64,000 nucleotides of DNA, from NCBI RefSeq assembly GCF_010667615.1, contig NZ_VYSG01000003.1, positions 186,001-250,000 on the forward strand, written 5' to 3'. The DNA comes from Bifidobacterium choloepi. GTDB taxonomy: Bacteria > Actinomycetota > Actinomycetes > Actinomycetales > Bifidobacteriaceae. The translations under genes and the position numbers were made by a program. The notes beneath the pieces are model-generated. The model did no database searches and was not told the origin of the DNA. It was given only the letters and a program-made list of their open reading frames with translations. Shown piece by piece: positions 23,771 through 32,497 of this stretch (position 1 is its first letter; the number at the start of each line of letters is the position of its first letter).

Positions 23771-25267
23771 ATGGCTACCCAGACCCAACCACAGCAGACC
23801 ACGGTCGTCCGGGAACGATTCTCCCCGGACAATGTTCCGGACAATTTCCCGGACAACTCTCCGCAGAAGCGCGGCAAGTCGCCGTACGCCCGCATGTTCG
23901 CGCTGCCCGGCGCGAAGGCGTTCTGCGCGTCGGCGGCGCTCGCGCGTCTGCCAATCTCGATGATGAGCCTCGGCATCGTGCTGGCGCTCAACTACATGTA
24001 CGACAACTGGACGATCGCCGGCGCGATGTCGGCGGCGTACGTGCTCGCCGTCGCGGCCGTCACGCCGCTGTACGCCCGGCTGTTCGACCGCTATGGCCAG
24101 AAACGCGTCGGCGTGCCGGTGCTCGCCATCCAGGTCGTCGTCATGTTCGCGTTCGCGTTCGCCGCGTTGTTCCGCGTGCCGGTCGGCGTGCTGTTCGTGC
24201 TCGCGATCGTCGTCGGCGCCACGCAGTTCTCGTTCGGCGCGCTCGTGCGCACCCGCTGGACGTACCTGCTCGAGCGCACCGGCCACGAGGACCTGATGAA
24301 CACGGCCTACGCGTTCGAGGCCGCCGTCGACGAGATCGTCTACATCCTCGGGCCGATCCTGGCGGCGACGCTCGCGACGTCGTTCCATCCGGTGTCGCAG
24401 CTGTTCGTGCCGGCGGTGGCCGTGCTGGTCGGCGGCACCGTCTTCTTCTCGCTGCGACGCACCGAGCCGCCGGTCATGCGGATCGTCCAGCCGACGGCCG
24501 TCGCCGCCGACGACGTCGACGTCGCGCTCGCCCGCGGCGACTACGACGCCGTGGGCACGGCCGGGCGCCTGAAGGAACTCGGGCTGGAAGACAGGCAGGT
24601 CGTGCACCGGCCGGGAGACGGGAAGACGGCGGATGAATCGTCGCAGGCGGAACGATTCCCGCACGCCGGACGGCAGGCGGAACGCCAGGTGCGCAACGTG
24701 CTGCTGTACGCCGGCATCCTGCCGCTGATGCTGACATTCCTGATCTTCAACATGAGCTTCTCGGCGTTCGACGTCTCGCTGACGGCGGCGATGGAGGAGA
24801 TGGGCGTCGCGCAGTTCCTCGGCCTGCAGCTCGCGATGATCGCGCTCGGCTCGTTCGTCGGCGCGATTGTCTTCGGCTCGCGCGAGCACCGCGGCTCCCA
24901 CTGGCGCCGCATGGTCATCTGCCTCGTGCTGCTCGCGCTCGGTTTCGCGGCCATGCGCATGACGATGGACAACCTGATCGTGCTCGGCATCGTCGAGATC
25001 CTCGGCGGCTTCGTCGTCGCGCCACTGCTGGCGACCGGCAACCTGATCGTGCGCGACACGGTGCCGGAGGGCGCGCTGACGGAAGGCCTGAGCTGGCTGT
25101 CGACGGCGAACGCCGTCGGCACGTCGATGGGCTCGCTCGTCGGCGGCATGATCATCGACCACATCGACTCGCACGCCGGCGTGACGATGACATGGATCGT
25201 CGTCGCCGCCTCGATCCCGTTCGCCCTGCTTGGCTGGTGGATCGTCACCGCCAAGAACCGCGCGTAA
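23771..25267 (+). CDS. Major facilitator superfamily transporter
   Basis: The 498-residue protein has about 12 predicted hydrophobic segments in two halves, starting with SAALARLPISMMSLGIVLAL, and the MFS loop signature between helices 2 and 3 reading LYARLFDRYGQKRVGVPV. The centre has a long cytoplasmic, charged linker (about residues 235-305) containing GATTC words. The second half restarts at VLLYAGILPLMLTFLIFNM. The substrate cannot be told; export of drugs or metabolites is usual for this type. The ATG at 23771 is favoured because the preceding in-frame GTG at 23738 lacks a better binding site. The N-terminal tail repeats PDN words (SPDNVPDNFPDNSP). Confidence 0.85.
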   Translation: MATQTQPQQTTVVRERFSPDNVPDNFPDNSPQKRGKSPYARMFALPGAKAFCASAALARLPISMMSLGIVLALNYMYDNWTIAGAMSAAYVLAVAAVTPLYARLFDRYGQKRVGVPVLAIQVVVMFAFAFAALFRVPVGVLFVLAIVVGATQFSFGALVRTRWTYLLERTGHEDLMNTAYAFEAAVDEIVYILGPILAATLATSFHPVSQLFVPAVAVLVGGTVFFSLRRTEPPVMRIVQPTAVAADDVDVALARGDYDAVGTAGRLKELGLEDRQVVHRPGDGKTADESSQAERFPHAGRQAERQVRNVLLYAGILPLMLTFLIFNMSFSAFDVSLTAAMEEMGVAQFLGLQLAMIALGSFVGAIVFGSREHRGSHWRRMVICLVLLALGFAAMRMTMDNLIVLGIVEILGGFVVAPLLATGNLIVRDTVPEGALTEGLSWLSTANAVGTSMGSLVGGMIIDHIDSHAGVTMTWIVVAASIPFALLGWWIVTAKNRA

Positions 25268-25277
25268 ATTCCATGTG

Positions 25278-25410
25278 CAAAGAGCCCCCTGGAAGGGGGC
25301 TGCCGAGCACAGCGAGGCTGGGGGGGGCGACTTACGGAGCGCAACCCCTCGCGTTCCGTAAGTCGACCCCTCGGCTCGCTACCGCTCGCCGATCCCCTTC
25401 CAGGGGATTA
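25278..25410. repeat. Hairpin cluster between convergent MFS gene and dapB
   Basis: Three inverted repeats follow each other: AGCCCCCT/AGGGGGCT at 25278-25298, ACTTACGGA/TCCGTAAGT around 25330-25363, and ATCCCCTT/AGGGGAT at 25392-25409. The first can end the MFS transcript, and the last, read on the minus strand, the dapB transcript. The middle portion, with GCCGAGCACAGCGAGGC, resembles dispersed repeat material. Confidence 0.65.
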
Positions 25411-25438
25411 CTTTGTCATGACACTGCAAGAAGAGAAC

Positions 25439-26194
25439 TCACAGGTCGAGGAAGTTGGCAAGGCCGACGGTCAGGCCGGGGTAGTTGCCGGTGGACAGCT
25501 TGCGGACGGCGAGCAGGACGCCGGGCATGAACGATCCGCGGTCGAAGCTGTCGGCGCGGATGACGAGCTGCTCGCCGGCGTTGCCGAACAGGACTTCCTC
25601 GTGGGCGTTGAGGCCGCGCAGGCGCACGGCGTGCACGTGGACGCCGTCGACGACGCCGCCGCGCGAGCCGTTGTCGGACTGCGTGTTGTCCGGAACCGGG
25701 CCGAGGCCGGCGGCCTTGCGGGCCGCGGCGATGCCCTGCGCCGTGTGGATCGCCGTGCCGGACGGCGCGTCGACCTTGTCGGGATGGTGCAGCTCGATGA
25801 CCTCGGCCGACTCGAAGTACGGCGCGGCGAGCGTGGCGAAGTAGTCGGCGAGGACGGCCGAGATCGCGAAGTTCGGCGCGATGAACACCGACTGGTCCGG
25901 ACGCGGCGCGTCGTCGAGCGCGGCCTGCACCTGGTCGAGCTTGTCGTCGGTCCAGCCGGTCGTGCCGACGACGACGTTCACGCCCTGCCTGACGAGTGCC
26001 AGCACGTTGCCGAGCGTCACGGACGGCACCGTGAACTCGACGACGACGTCGGTATTCTCCGGCGTGATCTGCGACAGGTCGTCGCCGGCGTCGAGCGCCA
26101 GCGCCAGCTCGCAGTCGCCGGCCGCCTCGACGGCCTTCACGACATTGGACCCCATGCGGCCGGCCGCGCCGACCACGGAAACTCGAATCGTCAT
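25439..26194 (-). CDS. dapB: 4-hydroxy-tetrahydrodipicolinate reductase
   Basis: DapB reduces 4-hydroxy-tetrahydrodipicolinate with NAD(P)H, the second committed step to diaminopimelate and lysine, in the cytoplasm. The 251-residue protein begins MTIRVSVVGAAGRMGSNVV with the nucleotide-binding GxxGRMG motif, and has FTVPSVTLGNV, VVGTTGW, the substrate-binding ELHHPDKVDAPSGTA (about 137-151) and a C-terminal SFMPGVLLAVRKL block. All expected catalytic residues (His pair, Lys) are present. Length is normal. It is divergent from dapA across 189 bp, so both diaminopimelate genes may share control from that spacer, where a family-D hairpin lies. Confidence 0.96.
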   Translation of the reverse strand: MTIRVSVVGAAGRMGSNVVKAVEAAGDCELALALDAGDDLSQITPENTDVVVEFTVPSVTLGNVLALVRQGVNVVVGTTGWTDDKLDQVQAALDDAPRPDQSVFIAPNFAISAVLADYFATLAAPYFESAEVIELHHPDKVDAPSGTAIHTAQGIAAARKAAGLGPVPDNTQSDNGSRGGVVDGVHVHAVRLRGLNAHEEVLFGNAGEQLVIRADSFDRGSFMPGVLLAVRKLSTGNYPGLTVGLANFLDL

Positions 26195-26275
26195 GTTCGT
26201 TCCTTCCGACGTACGTTCTCGAGTGCTGAATCGTTGCCGATTCTACCGTTTTCTCGCGATGTGGCGTCTGCCCAT

Positions 26276-26310
26276 GTCACGAATCGGGGCCGGCGGCCCG
26301 GATTCGTGAC
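26276..26310. repeat. Family-D hairpin between divergent dapB and dapA, copy 2
   Basis: GTCACGAATC pairs with GATTCGTGAC around a GC-rich inner stem GGGGCC/GGCCC. This copy lies between two divergent gene starts, where a terminator makes no sense, so the family is not only a set of terminators. It could act as a regulatory or insulating element. Confidence 0.7.
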
Positions 26311-26383
26311 ACCACCGGGGTGACATGCTCGGGAGCGGAAAACAGTGGCGGGGTGGTCGGCGGTGACGAGTAGGTTGGGGGTC

Positions 26384-27289
26384 ATGACTGACGGAACTAT
26401 TCATCTGCTCGATCCGGCTCCATTCGGCCGCGTCCTGCCGGCCATGGTCACCCCGATGAAACCGAACGGCGACGTCGATTTCGACGCCGCGCAGGCCATC
26501 GCGCGGCAGCTGGTCGCCGACGGGTCGGACGGCATCCTGGTGAATGGCACGACCGGCGAATCGCCCACCACGCACATGGAAGAAAAGGTGGAGCTGGTCA
26601 AGGCCGTCAAGGAGGTCGTGGACGTGCCGGTCATCTCCGGCGCCGGATCCAACGACACCGCACATACCGTGCGAATGGTCGAACAGACGCAGGAAGCGGG
26701 CGCCGACGCGGTGCTCGTCGTCTGCCCGTACTATTCGCGTCCATCCCAGGAGGGCATCTTCTGCCACTATCAGGCCGTCGACGAGTCGGCGACCAAGCCG
26801 ATCATCGTCTACGACGTCCCGAGCCGCACCGGCGTGAAGATCCAGCTCGAAACCTACGAGCGCCTCGCCGAACTCGAGCACGTCAAGGCCGTCAAGGACG
26901 CCACCGGCGACATCGCCGGCGCCGTGCGCAAGCGGCTGAACACCGGTCTCGCCTGGTATTCCGGCGACGATTCGCTGTTCCTGCCGTTCCTGTCGATCGG
27001 CGCCGTCGGCGTCATCTCGGTGGTCGCCCACGCGGCCGCCGCGCCGATGAAGCGACTCGCCGAGGCGTTCGACGCCGGCGACATCCAGACGGCCCAGCAG
27101 ATCGCCGTCCAGATCGCCCCGGCCATCGAGGCCGTGAACGGCGACGGCTTCCAGGCCGTCATGGCCAAGGCCGCCCTGCACGAGCGCGGCCTGCTCGACT
27201 GCACCGAGATGCGCCTGCCGAACATCGGCCCGAACGCCGACCAGCTCATCAAGGTCCGCGAGGGCCTGAAGAAGGCCGGCCTGCTGTAA
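26384..27289 (+). CDS. dapA: 4-hydroxy-tetrahydrodipicolinate synthase
   Basis: DapA condenses pyruvate with aspartate semialdehyde, the first step of the diaminopimelate branch. The 301-residue TIM barrel has the GTTGESPTT loop (about 50-58), the catalytic Tyr in IIVYDVPSRTGV (about 143-154) and the Schiff-base Lys in HVKAVKDATGD (about 165-175). The length is normal. The ATG at 26384 follows GAGTAGGTTGGGGG; an upstream in-frame start at 26345 would add 13 residues without a better binding site. Immediately downstream lie three ACGATTCG words at 10-bp steps and two family-F repeats. Confidence 0.96.
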   Translation: MTDGTIHLLDPAPFGRVLPAMVTPMKPNGDVDFDAAQAIARQLVADGSDGILVNGTTGESPTTHMEEKVELVKAVKEVVDVPVISGAGSNDTAHTVRMVEQTQEAGADAVLVVCPYYSRPSQEGIFCHYQAVDESATKPIIVYDVPSRTGVKIQLETYERLAELEHVKAVKDATGDIAGAVRKRLNTGLAWYSGDDSLFLPFLSIGAVGVISVVAHAAAAPMKRLAEAFDAGDIQTAQQIAVQIAPAIEAVNGDGFQAVMAKAALHERGLLDCTEMRLPNIGPNADQLIKVREGLKKAGLL

Positions 27290-27292
27290 GGG

Positions 27293-27320
27293 ACGATTCG
27301 GAACGATTCGTTACGATTCG
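27293..27320. repeat. Three ACGATTCG words at exact 10-bp steps
   Basis: ACGATTCG starts at 27293, 27303 and 27313, immediately after the dapA stop codon. Ten base pairs is one helical turn, so the three words face the same side of the DNA, as in many protein-binding arrays. Confidence 0.7.
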
Positions 27321-27326
27321 TCCGGG

Positions 27327-27454
27327 CGGCTCGCGCTTCGCGCTCGCCGACTCCCGCCGGAAACGCTCCGCGTTTTCGACTCCCTTCAGGGAGGGAGTGG
27401 ACTCCCACCGGAAACCGCACGCGGTTTCCGACTCCCTCCAGGGAGGGAGCGGGA
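27327..27454. repeat. Two family-F double-hairpin repeats in tandem
   Basis: Copies occupy 27350-27398 (49 nt) and 27401-27450 (50 nt). Each starts ACTCCC, has a first hairpin (such as GGAAACCG/CGGTTTCC) and a second one (CTCCCT/AGGGAG), and ends GGGAGT or GGGAGC. A half copy with CTCGCGCTTCGCGCTCG lies before them at 27327-27349. Other copies are at 50491 (reverse) and inside adnB at 21808. Confidence 0.75.
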
Positions 27455-27574
27455 CGGGAGAATTCCGCCGGTCGCGAGCGCAGTTGGCATTTGCCCGCGA
27501 AATGCATTGGGATGGATTCATCAAGACCCAGCCGCGGCACAGGCCGTGGCACCAAGAGAATCCAAGAAAAACAA

Positions 27575-29692
27575 ATGAACAATAGGAACAACAATGACGC
27601 CGCCGACCAGGCGGCCGTGGCCGCCGCGGCGGTCGACACCCTCGACGCGCTGACGGCCGGCGACGATTCGTCCGCCACGACGAAGCGCGGACGCAAGTCG
27701 TCGTCCACGAAGTCGGCGACGAAGTCCACGCGCGGCACGAAGTCGGCGAAGTCCGGCGAGAAGGCCGAGAAGACCGCGTCCCGCTCGTCGAAGTCGTCCG
27801 CGAAGTCCGCGAAGACGACGAAGGCCGCGAAGGATTCGGCGAAGGAATCGTCCAAGTCGTCGACGCGCGGCTCGAAGTCGACGAAGTCGACCAGGACGTC
27901 CTCGAGGACCTCCGCCAAGTCGGCGAAGGGCTCCAGGACGACGAAGACCCGCGAGATCGTCGCGTCGTCGACGAAGGATCCGGCCACGCTCGTCGCGCCG
28001 CCGAAGTACCGCAAGGGCTCGATGCGCATCGTGCCGCTGGGCGGCCTGGGCGAGATCGGCCGCAACATGAACGTTGTCGAGTACAACGGCCACATCCTGC
28101 TCATCGACTGCGGCGTCCTCTTCCCGGAGGAGGAGCAGCCGGGCGTCGACCTGATCCTGCCGGACTTCAACTACATCAAGGACCGCCTCGACGAGGTCGA
28201 GGCACTCGTCCTCACGCACGGCCACGAGGACCATATCGGCGGCGTGCCGTACCTGCTGAAGCTCCGTCCGGACATCCCGCTGATCGGCTCCAAGCTGACG
28301 CTGGGCTTCGTCGAGGCGAAGTGCAAGGAACACCGCATCGAGCCGGTCATGCACGAGGTCACCGGCCGCGACAAGATGAAGGTCGGCCCGTTCAACCTCG
28401 AGTTCATCAACGTCACGCACTCGATCCCGGACGCGCTCGCCGTCTTCGTCAAGACGCCGGCCGGCTCGCTCATCGACACCGGCGACATCAAGCTCGACCA
28501 GCTGCCGCTCGACCACCGCATCACCGACCTGGTGGAGTTCGGCAAGCTCGGCGAGCAGGGCGTCGACCTGCTGATGATGGACTCGACGAACGCCGAGGTC
28601 CCGGGCTTCGTCAAGCCGGAAACCTCCATCGGCCCGGCGCTCGACCTCGCGTTCGCGCAGGCCACGCGCAAGATCATCGTCGCGAGCTTCTCGAGCCATG
28701 TCCACCGCGTCCAGCAGGTCGTCGACGCCGCCCACAAGTACGGCCGCAAGGTCGTCTTCGTCGGCCGCTCGATGGTGCGCAACATGTCGATCGCCGCCGA
28801 CCTGGGCTACCTGCACCTGCCGGAGGACACCGTCATCGACCTGAAGCAGGCGAAGGACTATCCGGACAACAAGCTCGTCTACATGTGCACCGGCTCGCAG
28901 GGCGAACCGATGGCCGCCCTCGGCCGCATCGCCGACGGCAACCACCGCGACATCACGATCAACGAGTTCGACACCGTCATCCTCGCCAGCTCGCTCATCC
29001 CGGGCAACGAGCACGAGGTGTACAAGGTCATCAACAAGCTCGTCCAGCTCGGCGCCCGCGTCGTCAACCGCGACAACGCCGCCGTCCACGTCTCCGGCCA
29101 TTGCAACGAGGGCGAGCTGCTGTACATGTACAACATCGTCAAGCCGAAGGCCGCGATGCCGATCCACGGCGAGAACCGCCACCTCGTCGCCAACGGCTTG
29201 CTCGCCGTCAAGACCGGCGTCGACCCGCAGAACGTCGTGCTCGCCGAGGACGGCGACGTCGTCGACCTCTACCACGGCCAGGCGGCCGTCGTCGGCTCGG
29301 TGCCGTGCGGCTACGTCTACGTCGACGGCGACTCGGTCGGCGAGCTGTCCGACGACGAGCTCGAGAAGCGCCGCATCCTCGGTTCGGAAGGCTTCGTCTC
29401 CTGCTTCGCCGTCGTCGACACCGACGCGCGGGAAGTCATCAGCGGCCCGAAGATCTACCTCAACGCCGTCGCCGAGGACGAAAGCGAGTTCGAGAAGGTC
29501 CGTCACCAGATCGTCGAGCAGCTGCGCGACGCGATGATGAGCGGCACGAAGGACACGCACAAGCTCCAGCAGCTCATGCGCCGCACGCTCGGCGGCTGGG
29601 TCGCCCGCCAGCTGCACCGCAAGCCGATGATCGTCCCGGTCGTCGCCGACGTCGCGGCCGACATGGACGACATGCTGTCGGAAAACGACTGA
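27575..29692 (+). CDS. rnj: Ribonuclease J with long basic N-terminal tail
   Basis: RNase J is a zinc-dependent 5'-3' exo- and endonuclease for mRNA turnover and rRNA maturation. The 705-residue protein has the metallo-beta-lactamase motif LTHGHEDHIGGVPYLL (about 210-225), further metal ligands in NVTHSIPDALAVF and LIDTGDIKLDQ, the beta-CASP region with STNAEVPGF and IVASFSSHVHRVQQV, and the C-terminal VSGHCNEGELLYM and MPIHGENRHL blocks. The first 145 or so residues are almost only Lys, Ser, Thr, Ala and Arg (KSA/TKS words), disordered and strongly basic, resembling RNA-binding tails of other actinobacterial RNases. The ATG at 27575 is the last in-frame start before this tail. A GATTC hairpin separates it from pepN. 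Confidence 0.94.
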   Translation: MNNRNNNDAADQAAVAAAAVDTLDALTAGDDSSATTKRGRKSSSTKSATKSTRGTKSAKSGEKAEKTASRSSKSSAKSAKTTKAAKDSAKESSKSSTRGSKSTKSTRTSSRTSAKSAKGSRTTKTREIVASSTKDPATLVAPPKYRKGSMRIVPLGGLGEIGRNMNVVEYNGHILLIDCGVLFPEEEQPGVDLILPDFNYIKDRLDEVEALVLTHGHEDHIGGVPYLLKLRPDIPLIGSKLTLGFVEAKCKEHRIEPVMHEVTGRDKMKVGPFNLEFINVTHSIPDALAVFVKTPAGSLIDTGDIKLDQLPLDHRITDLVEFGKLGEQGVDLLMMDSTNAEVPGFVKPETSIGPALDLAFAQATRKIIVASFSSHVHRVQQVVDAAHKYGRKVVFVGRSMVRNMSIAADLGYLHLPEDTVIDLKQAKDYPDNKLVYMCTGSQGEPMAALGRIADGNHRDITINEFDTVILASSLIPGNEHEVYKVINKLVQLGARVVNRDNAAVHVSGHCNEGELLYMYNIVKPKAAMPIHGENRHLVANGLLAVKTGVDPQNVVLAEDGDVVDLYHGQAAVVGSVPCGYVYVDGDSVGELSDDELEKRRILGSEGFVSCFAVVDTDAREVISGPKIYLNAVAEDESEFEKVRHQIVEQLRDAMMSGTKDTHKLQQLMRRTLGGWVARQLHRKPMIVPVVADVAADMDDMLSEND

Positions 29693-29716
29693 CATCCGTC
29701 ATCGAAATCGATGAAT

Positions 29717-29750
29717 TTGAACGATTCTCCCCGACGGGAGAATCGTTCGA
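29717..29750. repeat. GATTC-family hairpin between rnj and pepN, copy 2
   Basis: GAACGATTCTCCC (29719-29731) pairs perfectly with GGGAGAATCGTTC (29736-29748) around a CGAC loop, with two further outer pairs including one wobble. It starts about 25 nt after the rnj stop and ends about 28 nt before the pepN start. A T-run is missing. Confidence 0.75.
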
Positions 29751-29778
29751 CATTATTCAGCAAGGAAGAAGGGAAACC

Positions 29779-32418
29779 ATGCCGGGAGCAAATCTCACCC
29801 GGACCGAAGCCGAGGCCCGCAAGGCCGTCGTTCTCGGACCGATCACCTACCATGTCGATCTCGACCTGACGCAGGGACCGAAGAACTTCCTGTCGACGTC
29901 GACCGTCGAATTCGGCGCCGTCGAGGGCGCGAGCACGTTCCTCGACCTCATCGCCGACGACGTGACCGCCATCGAACTCAACGGCGAGCAGCTCGACGTC
30001 GAGAAGGCGTACGCCGACAGCCGCATCGAGCTGACGGACCTCAAGGCGCAGAACACCGTGACCGTCACGGCGAACTGCCAGTACTCAAACACCGGCGAGG
30101 GCCTGCACCGCAGCGTCGACCCGTCCGACGGCAACATCTACCTGTACACGCAGTTCGAGGTGCCGGACGCCCGCCGCGTCTACGCCGTCTTCGACCAGCC
30201 CGACCTGAAGGCCGTGTTCAACTTCACCGTCGTCGCGCCGGAAAGCTGGATCGTCACGTCGAACATGGCGCCGGCGACGACGTTCGACCTCGACCAGCTC
30301 ACGCAGCCGGGCACGCTCGGCGACCACGCCGCCGAAGCGACGAAGAAGTGGCAGTTCGCGCCGACGCCGACGATGAGCTCCTACCTGACGGCGATCTGCG
30401 CCGGCCCGTACGCCGAATGGCACACCGAGTACGCCAACGAGGACGGCCGCACCGTCCCGATGGCCCTCTACTGCCGCCAGGCGCTCAAGGACGCGCTGGA
30501 CAAGGACGCCGACTACCTCTTCGACATCACGAAGAAGGGCTTCGCGTTCTACGCGAAGACGTGGGGCGTGCCGTACCCGTACGCCAAGTACGACCAGATC
30601 TTCGTGCCGGAATACAACGCCGGCGCGATGGAGAACATCGGCATGGTGACCATCCGCGATTCGTACGTCTTCGAATCCAAGGTGACCGACGCGCTCGCCG
30701 AGCGCCGCGTGGTGACCGTCCTGCACGAGCTGGCCCACATGTGGTTCGGCGACTACGTGACGATGAAGTGGTGGAACGACCTGTGGCTCAACGAATCGTT
30801 CGCCGAGTTCATGTCGACGCTGTGCACGGCCGAGGCGACCGAATGGAAGGACGCCTGGGCGACGTTCTGCTCCGGCGAGAAGAGCTGGGCCCTCAACCAG
30901 GACCAGCTGTCGACGACGCACCCGATCGTCGCGCCGATCAACGACCTCAATGACACCTACGTCAACTTCGACGGCATCACCTACGCCAAGGGCGCCTCCG
31001 TCCTGAAGCAGCTCGTCGCCTACGTCGGCCGCGACAAGTTCTTCGAGGGCATCAACCACTATCTCAACCGCTACGCGTACTCGAACGCGACGCTCGACGA
31101 CCTGCTGCACGAGCTCGAGGAGACGAGCGGCCGCGACCTCGGCGCGTGGAGCAAGCAGTGGCTCGAGGAAGCCGGCATCAACACGATCACGACCGACCTC
31201 GGCGTCGACGACGACGGCGTGATCACCGGCCTGGCGCTCGAGCAGACCGCCCCGACCGACCACCCGGTGCTGCGCACGCACGCCCTCAACGTCGGCTTCT
31301 ACAACGAGGATCCGTCCACGCCCGACGGCACCGGCAAGATTGTCCGCACGGACGAGATCTCGCTCGACGTCGCCGGCGCGAAGACGCTCGTCGAGGCCGC
31401 AGCCGGCAAGCCGCGCCCGGCATTCCTGCTCACCAACGACGACGACCTGACGTACACGAAGCTGCGCTTCGACGTCGACTCGCTCGACTTCGCGAAGAAG
31501 AACCTGTACCGCTTCGACGACGCGCTCGCCCGCGCCGTCATCTGGCTGGCGCTGTGGGACATGACCCGTGACGGCGACCTGCCGGCCCGCGACTTCATCG
31601 ACACGTCACTCGCCGCGCTCGCCACCGAAACCGAGTCGACGACGTTCCGCTACGCGCTCGCCGAACTGTCGACGACGGTGTGGCACTACACCGACCGCAC
31701 GCAGCGCGCGGCCATCGCCTCCGAAGTCGCGGCCGCGCTGTGGAAGCTGGCCGCCGCCGCGCAGCCGGGTTCGGACCAGCAGTTCCAGCTCGTCGGCTCG
31801 TACCTGACGTACGGCGTCGAGGGGGACGAATCGTTCGCGAAGAACGTGCGCTCGCTGCTCGACGGGTCGTTCGCGCTCGACGGCCTGACGATCGACAACA
31901 ACTTCCGCTGGCAGCTCGTCCACGCGCTCGTCGCCGTCGACGCGATGACCGACGACGAGGTGGACGCCGAGCTCGCCAGGCGCGACACGACCGAGAACCG
32001 CCAGTTCATGTACGGCGCGAAGGCCGCCCGCCCGACCGCCGACGCGAAGGCGTGGGCGTGGGACCAGGCGCTGCACCACGACGAGCTGACGAACAGCCAG
32101 CTCGAGGAAGTCGCCGCCGGCTTCTCCGGCACGCCGGACGAGTCGCTCGCCAACCAGTACGTCTCGCAGTACTTCGACGTGCTCGACTGGATCTGGAAGA
32201 ACAAGACGTTCCACATGGCCGAGACGCTGATCGGCGACCTCTACCCGGTGTACGCCGCGCCGTCCGCGCTGGTCGAGGCCGGCGACAAGTGGCTCGCCGA
32301 CCACCAGGATGCCGACAACGCCCTGCTGCGCATGGTCAAGGCCAACGTCGAGTCCAGCCACCGCACCCGCATGGTCAGCGACTTCAACACGAGCCTGCAC
32401 GACGACCTCGATAAGTGA
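29779..32418 (+). CDS. pepN: M1-family membrane alanyl aminopeptidase (PepN)
   Basis: PepN removes N-terminal residues from peptides in the cytoplasm. The 879-residue protein carries the substrate-anchoring motif GAMENIGMVT (about 283-292), the zinc site HELAHMWFGD (about 316-325) with the third ligand in NESFAEF (about 338-344), and a long C-terminal helical domain (ERAP1-like) typical of actinobacterial PepN. The ATG at 29779 follows AAGGAAGAAGGG; the frame stays open far upstream only because of GC-rich shadow reading over rnj. It is followed by palindrome array A1. It fits with the other peptidases at 35567, 37124 and 41184. Confidence 0.96.
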   Translation: MPGANLTRTEAEARKAVVLGPITYHVDLDLTQGPKNFLSTSTVEFGAVEGASTFLDLIADDVTAIELNGEQLDVEKAYADSRIELTDLKAQNTVTVTANCQYSNTGEGLHRSVDPSDGNIYLYTQFEVPDARRVYAVFDQPDLKAVFNFTVVAPESWIVTSNMAPATTFDLDQLTQPGTLGDHAAEATKKWQFAPTPTMSSYLTAICAGPYAEWHTEYANEDGRTVPMALYCRQALKDALDKDADYLFDITKKGFAFYAKTWGVPYPYAKYDQIFVPEYNAGAMENIGMVTIRDSYVFESKVTDALAERRVVTVLHELAHMWFGDYVTMKWWNDLWLNESFAEFMSTLCTAEATEWKDAWATFCSGEKSWALNQDQLSTTHPIVAPINDLNDTYVNFDGITYAKGASVLKQLVAYVGRDKFFEGINHYLNRYAYSNATLDDLLHELEETSGRDLGAWSKQWLEEAGINTITTDLGVDDDGVITGLALEQTAPTDHPVLRTHALNVGFYNEDPSTPDGTGKIVRTDEISLDVAGAKTLVEAAAGKPRPAFLLTNDDDLTYTKLRFDVDSLDFAKKNLYRFDDALARAVIWLALWDMTRDGDLPARDFIDTSLAALATETESTTFRYALAELSTTVWHYTDRTQRAAIASEVAAALWKLAAAAQPGSDQQFQLVGSYLTYGVEGDESFAKNVRSLLDGSFALDGLTIDNNFRWQLVHALVAVDAMTDDEVDAELARRDTTENRQFMYGAKAARPTADAKAWAWDQALHHDELTNSQLEEVAAGFSGTPDESLANQYVSQYFDVLDWIWKNKTFHMAETLIGDLYPVYAAPSALVEAGDKWLADHQDADNALLRMVKANVESSHRTRMVSDFNTSLHDDLDK

Positions 32419-32497
32419 TCAGCAAGGTTAAGCGATAAGTAAGTATGGTCTGGCCCGCCTGGGCAATCCAGGCCGACCGACCTGGTCGTAACGAAAG

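Noticed and set aside
27327..27454. Simple terminator of dapA
   Set aside because: The region is two tandem copies of a family found elsewhere, including inside adnB, so a terminator role, if any, is secondary.
28321..29778. N-terminal extension of pepN by 486 residues over rnj
   Set aside because: The extension is Arg/Pro/Ala shadow translation of rnj. The M1 protein starts at 29779 after AAGGAAGAAGGG.
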